Source of the DNA: Amorphochlora amoebiformis
Lineage: Eukaryota > Cercozoa > Chlorarachniophyceae
Length of the DNA stretch: 64,000 nucleotides
Direction of reading: 5' to 3'
Assembly: GCA_054601695.1 (NCBI GenBank)
Contig: BAAHQB010000357.1
Coordinates: 1 to 64,000 of the forward strand
Shown: in pieces, positions 1 to 64,000 of the stretch
How the letters are laid out: every line of letters begins with the position of its first letter
Numbering within the stretch: the first letter of the stretch is position 1
The notes under the pieces: generated by a model
Seen by the model: only the letters and a program-made list of their open reading frames with translations
Database searches by the model: none
Told to the model about the DNA's origin: nothing
Made by a program: the position numbers and the translations under genes

Positions 1-2055
1 TAAGGGTAACCTAAGCCTAAGCCTAAGCCTAATTCTAATAAGCCTAACCCTAACAAGCCTAAGCCTAATCCTAACCCCTAACCCTAACCCTAACCCTAAG
101 GCTATTCTGCCTAACCCTAATCCTAACCCTAACCCTAACCCTAACCCTAACCCTAACCCTAAACCTAACCCTAACCCTAAACCTAATGGGAAGCATGGGA
201 ACCTAAACCTAAGCCTAAACCTAAACCTAACCTAAACCTAAACCTAAGCCTAAGCCTAAGCCTACAACCTAAACCATGTAGACAACCTAAGCCTAATACT
301 TAACCTAACCCTAACCCTAACCCTAACCCTAACCCTAACCCTAACCCTAACCCTAACCCTAACCCTAACCCTAACCCTAACCCTAACCCTAACCCTAACC
401 CTAACCCTAACCCGACACCCTAACCCTAACCCTAACCCTAACCCTAACCCTAACCCTAACCCTAACCCTAACCCTAACCCTAACCCTAACCCTAACCCGA
501 CACCCTAACCCGACACCCTAACCCGACACCCTAACCCTAACCCGACACCCTAACCCTAACCCGACACCCTAACCCTAACCCGACACCCTAACCCGACACC
601 CTAACCCGACACCCTAACCCGACACCCTAACCCGACACCCTAACCCGACACCCTAACCCTAACCCTAACCCTAACCCTAACCCTAACCCTAACCCGACAC
701 CCTAACCCTAACCCGACACCCTAACCCGACACCCTAACCCTAACCCGACACCCTAACCCTAACCCTAACCCGACACCCTAACCCTAACCCGACACCCTAA
801 CCCGACACCCTAACCCTAACCCGACACCCTAACCCTAACCCGACACCCTAACCCTAACCCGACACCCTAACCCTAACCCGACACCCTAACCCGACACCCT
901 AACCCTAACCTTAACCCGACACCCTAACCCTAACCCGACACCCTAACCCGACACCCTAACCCTAACCCTAACCCTAACCCGACACCCTAACCCTAACCCG
1001 ACACCCTAACCCGACACCCTAACCCGACACCCTAACCCGACACCCTAACCCGACACCCTAACCCTAACCCTAACCCGACACCCTAACCCTAACCCTAACC
1101 CTAAGCCTAACCCGACACCCTAACCCGACACCCTAACCCGACACCCTAACCCGACACCCTAACCCTAACCCGACACCCTAACCCTAACCCAAACCCGACA
1201 CCCTAACCCGACACCCTAACCCGACACCCTAACCCGACACCCTAACCCGACACCCTAACCCGACACCCTAGCCCGACACCCTAACCCGACACCCTAACCC
1301 GACACCCTAACCCGACACCCTAACCCGACACCCTAACCCGACACCCTAACCCGACACCCTAACCCGACACCCTAACCCGGCACCCTATCCCGACACCCTA
1401 ACCCGACACCCTAACCCGACACCCTAACCCGACACCCTAACCCGACACCCTAACCCGACACCCGACACCCTAACCCGACACCCTAACCCGACACCCTAAC
1501 CCGACACCCTAACCCGACACCCTAACCCGACACCCTAACCCGACACCCTAACCCGACACCCTAACCCGACACCCTAACCCGACACCCTAACCCTAAACCG
1601 ACACCCTAACCCGACACCCTAACCCGACACCCTAACCCGACACCCTAACACTAACCCGACACCCTAACCCTAACCCAAACCCGACACCCTAACCCTAACC
1701 CGACACCCTAACCCGACACCCTAACCCGACACCCTAACCCTAACCCGACTCGGTAACCCTAACCCGACACCCTAACCCTAACCCGACACCCTAACCCGAC
1801 ACCCTAACCCTAACCCTAACCCTAACCCTTACCCGACACCCTAACCCGACACCCTAACCCTAACCCGACACCCTAACCCTAACCCGACACCCTAACCCTA
1901 ACCCGACACCCTAACCCGACACCCTAACCCTAACCCGACACCCTAACCCTAACCCGACACCCTAACCGTAACCCTAACCCGACACCCCAACCCGACACGC
2001 TAACCCGAGACCCTTATCCTAACCCGACACCCTAACCCTAACCCGACACCCTTAT
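1..2055. repeat. Telomeric repeat array with variant units
   Basis: The array is mostly CCCTAA on the plus strand, so the G-rich strand is TTAGGG and the chromosome end lies to the left. From about 412 onward the canonical unit alternates with CCCGACA, giving a dominant 13-base unit CCCTAACCCGACA. The first 300 bases are more degenerate (AAGCCT, AAACCT). The array decays near 2050 into unique sequence. TTAGGG repeats are standard eukaryotic telomere sequence; the regular TGTCGGG partner is unusual. Confidence 0.95.
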
Positions 2056-2283
2056 CCTAACCCAACCCTGAGACGCCCATACTTTTGGAATTAATGCAGT
2101 AATCGAGACATGTATTGATTGGAGTGAACTTGTTCTACTACTATAACGCCTCTATTGTGTATATGTGAGCTTCAAGGTCATTGCCCCATGAGACATCGAC
2201 TTCTATAATATCATCCATTTTACATCTGCATTAATATGATATGAAGTTAGGGTTAAAGTTCGTACATAATAATCAAATTTGGT

Positions 2284-2324
<41 letters not shown>

Positions 2325-2397
2325 TATTTATCTTTATACATATATATATATATATATAATATATATATATATATATAAATATATATATATGTATATA

Positions 2398-2449
<52 letters not shown>

Positions 2450-2883
2450 CGGATACACCCACACCCACATACAAAATATACATGTATGTATGCGTGTATA
2501 TATTTTCGTATATACATTTGGATATGATGAACCAGGTTGAACAAAAAAATGTGTTGTGCGCATAGAACATTCTATAACAACGCGAACTTCTCGAAAAATC
2601 TCGAGTTTCTGGAGGGTTTGGGACATGGCAGGTGATGTCACGCCCCCCGTCACCTAATATTCGGAAGCCCGTCACCACTGGGTGCCGATCACCACTTGGT
2701 GCCGGGTAAAGCTAATATAACGTTAGTACTACAAGATGAGATGATCTTCGCAATCTCCTGTATTCTTTGAGTATATCTCTATGCGCAAACTATATACGAT
2801 ATTTACAAGTGGAGCTGCGTCTTGGAGCTATTTCAAACTATTACATTCAGCACAATACATACATATACACATATTATCTAGAC

Positions 2884-2922
<39 letters not shown>

Positions 2923-2962
2923 CATATGTATATGTACTGCATGGATATGGTACATGCATATA

Positions 2963-3027
<65 letters not shown>

Positions 3028-3072
3028 AACATAGATATATGTGTTTGTGCATATATATATATATATATTATG

Positions 3073-3113
<41 letters not shown>

Positions 3114-3139
3114 ATGTATATGCAAAAAAACTATTTTTA
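2056..3139. other. Subtelomeric spacer with TA tracts
   Basis: About 200 bases of unique sequence follow the telomere, then (TA)n tracts at 2286-2447 and 2880-3115. I see no conserved coding segment. The stretch at about 2630-2655 contains GTGATGTCACGCC, a motif that recurs near 4300 and 7970. Confidence 0.6.
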
Positions 3140-14641
<11,502 letters not shown>

Positions 14642-14956
14642 TGTCACCCGAGATTTTCTTTGCGAATTTCGAATTTCGCGCTGCTGACGCTGGCAGCCCA
14701 GAGCAGGAGGCGCGACGCTCGTTGAAATTACATGCTTATTCTCGGTGGTTGACACACAACAACTTCCGATTCCGAATAATCCCAAATCCTAAATCCCCAC
14801 TCGTCACTCCCGAGTTATCACAAATGCCAACCATACCATTGCCACACGATTCACGAGCCAAAAACCACACCTCCGCCACACGATCCACGAGCCAAACAAC
14901 CCACACTGACTCCTTGATTAACTCTATGTCGTCAATATGTAGAAAAAACACAACTC
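14642..14956. promoter_or_regulatory. Putative bidirectional promoter between TPR-methyltransferase and SDF2
   Basis: Only 315 bases separate the minus-strand ATG of the TPR-methyltransferase gene from the plus-strand ATG of SDF2. The interval lacks TA tracts and contains a direct repeat of CCACACGATTCACGAGCC (14841 and about 14877). A promoter is inferred from the head-to-head layout; I see no clear TATA box. Confidence 0.5.
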
Positions 14957-21123
<6,167 letters not shown>

Positions 21124-22282
21124 ACCATCATCTAGAGCATCCACATAGGCGCTTTTGTCGCTCAGCTCAAGATTTCTGCAATGAAGGTATGTCTAGTATG
21201 TTGGCCGCACAATTGAGATCATTGAATCCACGTGTATCAGACTCATCTAGTTACCGGCTTCTAGAATTTAGCCATATACTGTGTCTCAGTCTAGGCTACC
21301 TTAGCTAGCTTCTAGAATCTCTATATCGATCTTATGTACATAGAGACGCTCTAGACGCTAGTAACATGGTACACAGAATGTAGTTCTCTAGTACGAACCA
21401 AACGAATATACCAGATTCATACGAATAGTCTAATCTAGAATTCTTCTTATAATTATAGCGCGCGTATAGATCTAGAGTCAGAGAGTATCTACTACAAGTA
21501 CTAAATTTAGGCCGGCCTAAGTAGAAGTCTACTACCGTACACACGAGGTGACTTTTTTCTAGTTTTTACTCAGTAGCTCGTGATGTAATTTTACATGAAC
21601 TCTCTAGAATCTAGGTATTATTGTATAATTAACTAGATTCGTACAAGTAAGCACGGAAAACATGATCTGGATAATCTCCAGAATCTAGTCTAGCTAGTGT
21701 ATTATCATATCTTTCCTGCCGGAGCCACGGAGACAACCTCTTTGTCCCTGATATTGTTACACGGACACGGAAATTAACTAACCTGCCCCAAAAACTAGAA
21801 TTGTAGATGGAACCTTTACCCAAACTAACCCTGACCCAACTGGCCCTGTACTACCTGTAGCCCAATGTTCTAGAGGTTAGCCCAAACGACTACGCTGAAT
21901 CGGTCTCCACTAGCCACGCTAGGCCCGTTTGACTAGTTTTATTACCCGATGAGAGTGGGGGGGACACGAGTGAGATCGGGACAGCTTTCAGGCCTCGAGA
22001 ACGCTTTTCGACCTCCAAAATAGTTGGCTAGGAGCTGTACGTACAAAATAACGATCATGAGATGGAATGGGAGTTTTGTTAGGGTTAGTCGGCATCTGGA
22101 CTCGTACTAGTACAAAAGCAGCGATGATGAGTTTGGAATTAGAGTCTAGTATCATGAGTTGGAATTGGACTTTACTTACGGTTAGTTTGACACCGACAAA
22201 CTGGAGTCCACTTGATTTCAGTACAAATGCACCGATGATGAGTTAGAGTCTAGTTAGGGATTGCTGACAACTGGAGTCCACT

Positions 22283-22378
<96 letters not shown>

Positions 22379-22399
22379 GTATACATATATAAGAGGTAC

Positions 22400-22468
<69 letters not shown>

Positions 22469-22824
22469 TAAGAGGTGACAGCTGGAGTCCACTTGATTTC
22501 AGTACAAATGCACCGATAATGAGTTCGAGTCTAGTTAGGGTTAGCTTGACAACGACAACTGGAGTCCACTTGATTTCAGTACAAAAGCACTGATCATGAG
22601 TTGGAATTGGAGTTTAGTTAGGGTATTGGAGTCTAGTTACTAGGTTAGGGTTAGGTTGACGACTGGAATCCCCTCGTTTGGCAGTGTGAATCGAGTTATC
22701 TTGTTAGGTTAGTTTAATGGTTTGAGGTTGTTCGTACCAGGTCAAATTCAAACCACAGGTTCCTTGCGTTTGACTCCTGATTACAATATTGTCTACTGTA
22801 TATATCGTACAGCATGTACATCTA
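21124..22824. other. Gene-free interval between SDF2 and the exchanger, CTAG-rich
   Basis: This is the tail-to-tail interval. From about 21190 to 21900 the sequence is AT/GC-balanced, unusually rich in CTAG (many TCTAGA and GCTAG occurrences) and has no convincing frame. From 22130 to 22650 a segment with ACTGGAGTCCACTTGATTTCAGTACAAA and GATGAGTT is repeated about five times with a TA tract inserted. I see no gene. Confidence 0.6.
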
Positions 22825-32038
<9,214 letters not shown>

Positions 32039-33970
32039 ATGAGCGACACACAACAGCGAACGCCCTGTGAATCACACGGCACAGAGGCCGAAAGCCTCGG
32101 CACCTCGATATCAACCCACCAATCCGCACAGCTAGGTACGCCGCTCTTGCTTCGCAGAGGCTTTAGGAAGAGGGAGGCACCACCGACGATAGTCACCAGT
32201 GAGCTGCACACGTGGCGTGAAGTAGACGGACCAGAGGCTGAAGAGTGGGTCAAAGATCGATGCAGGGGTACTCTTGGAGCTTTTCATGATGCTTCTTGCC
32301 ATCGTGATAGGTATTCGAAGGGTTTCACTTTGGGTGCTCAGTATGTTTATGACATGTTTGCATAGTAAAACATATATCATTCATTCGAAATCTTGTTATA
32401 TTTGCAAATTATTCATAACATAGCCGGATCATCACCAATCACTCGATCATGAAGCGTGTGGACGACCTGGGCCTCCCCGTGATCGGCTATGTTGTCCCAT
32501 CCCAAACTCTACGCCATCTGTCAAGATCTCACGCAAGCACAAACCAAAATATGAACCAACTCCATGAGCGTCGTCACAGCATGCCCCCTCCCCAAAGTCA
32601 CGTCCGGATTCGAGCGCGAAAGCAGCCAAGAATCCCGTTCTTAAGCAACCCTACTCCGAGCTTAAACTTTTTTAACATGACAAAGGTTTCCTCCAACCCG
32701 AGATTCAAGGAAGAGAAAGTTAGCTCGCGATGCGCAACATCTGGGGGCGCCTTCAGTCCTCGCAAGGTCCCAAGAGAGATCCCTATCGAGATCCCCATGG
32801 AGATCCCTAGGAAGCACCCCAGGGAGATCCAAAGGGAGGTCCCGAGGAAAATCCCCAGATTCTCGATTCCTCCTGGAACGCATCTGGTAGACGGTAAGTC
32901 CCAGATATCATTGGAGGAATCCTCAGACTTGTACGAAGGTGGGTCGGGATCGATTTTCTCTTCGCAACGATTCGGCCCATACATGTACAGGCCAATGGAT
33001 ACGGAAGAAAACGAGTGGCCGATGCGACGGGCGTCGATGCCGAGCATCAAGGGTTTGGGCTTCTCCGCCGAAAATCGCGAGATAGAGAACCCTTCCATGG
33101 AGGATTCGATAGGGGTCCGCTCCGTCGAGAGTCGTTCTGTTGAGGGACGCCCCTCGGAGACTCGCACACTTGCCACACCCTCCAGCTTTTCCGGTGGTCC
33201 CCACAAGGCCAAAATTCACTCCAAGGTCTTAAGGAAACCAAGGCCCCGCTCTGTGCCGGCCAAGAGGTTTCACTCAACAACATTTGACCCCTACGTGTAT
33301 GTCACGAGTTCGATTATGATCAGGCCGCAGTGTGACGTTTGCTCCAAGACTTTCCGAAGCGCGTCCGAGTAACATTGTTACTAACTCACGACCCTTGGAT
33401 TCGAAAACAAACCATACTCCCGATTCTTCACGCACCATTACGATAGTCTCTCTTTCTTTCGCTACCTCCCCTCCTTCTCTTCCTCCCTTCCTTCTCTCTG
33501 CCTCTTCTCTCTCTCTCTCCAGCTCTCTCCTTCACTCTCCAGCTCTCTTCCTCATTCTATCTACCTTTCCCAGGTTAAATCGCCACTCCCGAGTGCACAC
33601 AGGGTAACGTGAGAGTTACAGATGACCTACGCACATGTGCCAGGAGTCCATGTTAATTACGTTCATTCAATTAGAGAGCGCCCTTACCCATGCGAGTTGT
33701 GCTCGGCAAGATTCAAGCAAAAAAGTCATCTCAAGGTATATAACATACTTACGTTGTCAACACGGAATCCGCTTTTGTATGATAAAATTAAAAATGTCCA
33801 AACCAAGAAACCACCCACCAGCAGTACTTTTCAAACATGTGAAGTTTTAAAACATACCTAAGACAGCATTAACCTGGGGTATTTTGAGCAGAAATTTTAT
33901 TTCGTTAAAAATGATTTGAATGTTTTATAATAATGCACGCACCTTAGGGACATCTTCGCTGCGTTCATAG
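32039..33970 (+). CDS. C2H2 zinc-finger protein A (3' end unresolved)
   Basis: Exons 32039-32340, 32424-33368, 33574-33603, 33675-33735 and 33948-33970 join in phase; the rest of the C terminus is not located. The N-terminal 410 residues are low in recognisable motifs, with Arg/Pro/Glu-rich repeats (EIPIEIPMEIPRKHPREIQ). A segment spanning exons 1-2 (IITNHSIMKRVDDLGLPVIG) is shared with zinc-finger genes B and C. Finger 1 is CDVCSKTFRSASELNRH with SRVH and a TGERP linker. Finger 2 is [17 protein letters not shown] with LRCVH, so its histidines are spaced by four. Such proteins normally bind DNA as transcription regulators; the target is unknown. Introns cut finger 1 after SE and cut the HTG/ER linker, exactly as in gene B. 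A Pro/Leu-rich last exon near 36113 is possible but unproven. Confidence 0.75.
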
Positions 33971-34026
33971 GTATCACCACCAACATATATGTACAACCTT
34001 TTCGACATAGTACATATTATATACAT

Positions 34027-34082
<56 letters not shown>

Positions 34083-34107
34083 CATTTATCTATGTATTAC
34101 ATATCAT

Positions 34108-34148
<41 letters not shown>

Positions 34149-34201
34149 TATGTATAATATGTAAAAAATGTATATGTATCATAAATGTACATATATATAT
34201 A

Positions 34202-34270
<69 letters not shown>

Positions 34271-35593
34271 TATATATATATAGATATATATATTACTCAC
34301 GCAAGGGATCTATACTATCTGTTTTCCAAATGAGATTATAAACCGATAAGGTTATAAACCGATAAGGTTATAAACCGGTAAGGTTATAAACCGATAAGAT
34401 TATAAACCTTATCGTTTTACCTAACCACCAGCATGTATGATATTTGAAGAGATTCTAAACTGGGCCAACAAGCTTCATGTCCATACAGCAACGATGATTA
34501 TCTAGATACAGAAAATTATCATGACTATCCAGCTCGATGATTGTATGAAGTTTTAATTTCTAGACTACATTAGTGATACTCAGATATTCTCCCAGTTCTA
34601 GCAGTTCTTGACTTTTAGACCCCTATATTTTATATATTAAGCTTGAGACAAGAATCTAGTCAAAAAATATACAGCAAAGTACCGATAAACTAGACTAGTC
34701 TAGCTTGTGAACAAGCTAGTCTAGCTAGTACACTGTCTATAGATACTAAATCTAGATCAAACTCAGTAGTAATCTAGGTAATTGTAACTTATATATATAA
34801 CGTTATAACAGTGTAAGCACACGAACTATCTAGACTACTAGACCATCTCAGTGCATGACTACATAAGATCGACTATAAGTATATATATCTGCACAGCTAG
34901 CTGTACCTGCATTTTTATAGATAGCTAGGTTATATACATATAGCTAGATTATTTTTATGTACGTAGAGATCATGACTCGGCCTGACTTAGACTAGCGAAT
35001 CCTAGGAATCTCCGATAATATATAATCTACGTACTAGTATAATATCTAGAATATTCACATTCTAGCGCTTTAAATTTGGTACTCAGCAATTAGTCTAGTA
35101 GTCACCTAGGTCACTACTATGAGTCTAGAATATATCTAATATATCTCAGTACGTATATAGTATCTGAAAATATACGTCCGAGGTATCTGTACATTTAATT
35201 CCGTGATATAATCTCAACGTCTCAGGCCTCAAATCACTAGAATCAGAACCGTTGACGTCATTGAATTTAGAACGGATATGATGATTATGATCATTGAACA
35301 CACACAACAAACACGAATACGCACTGGCACACACGCGGAATTAAAATCCAGTGAGAGGATGCGACATGCATAGCCTGTGTCTAGTATCTTCATAAAATTT
35401 CGTGTAATTCTGAATAAGAAGGTTACAAGTTCTGCAAGTTAAAATCATCGGAGTGTTGCTGAACAGTCACCCACCGCAAATGCTGATGCTTGGCGTTGGA
35501 TCGGAATATATAATGTACAAATATGCAATCATAGTAACCAGTATATAATACATATATATACATAATATATATATATATATATATATATCATAG

Positions 35594-35665
<72 letters not shown>

Positions 35666-35831
35666 ACTAAGTGTAAATTCATAATGAGGCATACCTAGGG
35701 CATTAATACATACGCATACTATTAGCGCAGAGTTGGAGTTTTTGACATTTTATTGCGAATTGTTTACGTCCGTTTGGATTATGACATATATATACGTTAT
35801 ATATTATATATATTATATATATATATATTTA

Positions 35832-35881
<50 letters not shown>

Positions 35882-36142
35882 ATACTTATGTACATTTGTT
35901 TACGTATTTAATACATGTGTATGCATGTAAACCAGTGCATAAGATTAATTTAAAGTTATACTTATATGACATGCAGTAGCATTGTAGAACATGTTACCCC
36001 AGAGATCTGGAAGATAGTATGCTTGAAAAATGTGTATCATAGATATAGACATCCTCTCACACAAGAAACAAACCACACCCCGTATGTTACGTGTTGTAAT
36101 TCCTACCCAGACAAAGGACTACTCCGAGTTTGCAATGCGATA
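33971..36142. other. Intron or intergenic interval with CTAG-rich block
   Basis: TA tracts at 34020-34295, 35560-35660 and 35790-35880 flank a gene-free stretch (34320-35450). It begins with four copies of GGTTATAAACCGATAA and is then strongly enriched in CTAG and TCTAG words. At about 35725-35790 lies a diverged copy of the terminal part of the 260-bp element (TTAGCGCAGAG ... CCGTTTGGATTATGAC). Confidence 0.6.
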
Positions 36143-39561
<3,419 letters not shown>

Positions 39562-40102
39562 CGTCGCGCGTGTACTTGAGATAGCTCGTGCCACCGTTTC
39601 GTATTTTCGCCCGAAATTTTTCTCTTATATATTTATTTGGGTTATTTCATCTAATTATTATGAAGGATACCCTCTTTCAAACGGAAGCTTGAGCAGGGAT
39701 CCCGGGATTACTTGAAGAAGGGCTATTAAGGGGCATCATTGTATTTTTTTAGGTGATATTATCCATGACTTCAGCGGGCGTTTTTCAAAGAAAGTTCGTT
39801 CTATTGAAATTTTTTGGGTGGAATCGTATGGATCCGCAAAGGGTACAAAAAGCATTCTCAGATTCATCAATCGTCTGAATTCAGGTGATTCATTTCATGA
39901 ATACGAAATAAAACTGTAAACAACCCGGGCGGATTTGCAGATGATTTCACCAAAAATATATGTGAGGGTACCCGGGCTTATTTTAGGCGGTTATTACTGT
40001 ATATTATGTTTTGGGCAAAATCGACCAAATATGCACAACGGCAAATTATTTGTTTGAAGAGCATTAACCAATCGCGAGCCATCGCAAAACAACGACTGCG
40101 CA
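39562..40102. promoter_or_regulatory. Putative bidirectional promoter between zinc-finger genes C and B
   Basis: A 541-base head-to-head interval without TA tracts. It contains three CCCGGG palindromes (about 39700, 39924 and 39971). The promoter role is inferred from the layout only. Confidence 0.45.

Positions 40103-64000
<23,898 letters not shown>

Noticed and set aside
2273-3125. Ile/Tyr-rich small frames (and about a hundred others across the window)
   Set aside because: Translations of (TA)n repeat in any frame give Ile-Tyr runs; no conserved residues and no start or splice context.

Overview
This is one chromosome end of a unicellular eukaryote. The first 2.05 kb is a telomeric array of CCCTAA repeats (TTAGGG on the other strand) interspersed with a CCCGACA variant. 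The rest is intron-rich, single-copy gene space whose larger introns are filled with (TA)n and other simple repeats. Introns are GT-AG, some only about 70-85 bp and others of several kb. The gene content (SLC9-type exchanger, SDF2, split C2H2 fingers, SAM plus U-box) is clearly eukaryotic. I cannot fix the lineage from sequence alone. Most long open frames here (runs of Ile/Tyr, Met or Asp) are read-throughs of repeats. I rebuilt genes by joining short conserved segments at GT-AG junctions and checking that the reading phase is kept.

Seven multi-exon genes could be assembled, in strictly alternating orientation: (1) 3140-14641 minus, a membrane-anchored TPR protein ending in a class I methyltransferase-like domain; (2) 14957-21123 plus, SDF2, an ER MIR-domain protein, complete in eight exons; (3) 22825-29436 minus, a Na+/H+ exchanger of the NHE/SLC9 family, nine exons in phase; (4) 32039-33970+ plus, C2H2 zinc-finger protein A; (5) 36143-39561 minus, C2H2 protein C, complete in five exons; (6) 40103-46639+ plus, C2H2 protein B; (7) 50968-63091 minus, a SAM-domain plus U-box protein, probably a ubiquitin E3 ligase. 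Genes 1/2 (315 bp apart) and 5/6 (541 bp apart) are head to head and probably share bidirectional promoters. The three zinc-finger genes are diverged relatives of one another.

The non-coding part is unusual. It holds a TCA triplet tract of about 1.7 kb, many minisatellites, and a 260-bp inverted-repeat element present twice in opposite orientation with tRNA-promoter-like motifs. It also has three CTAG-rich gene-free blocks and interstitial TTAGGG tracts. The most striking pattern recurs in SDF2, the exchanger, zinc-finger gene C and the SAM/U-box gene: the edge of an exon together with its splice site has been tandemly copied into the adjacent intron. This leaves decoy partial exons and often seeds a minisatellite.
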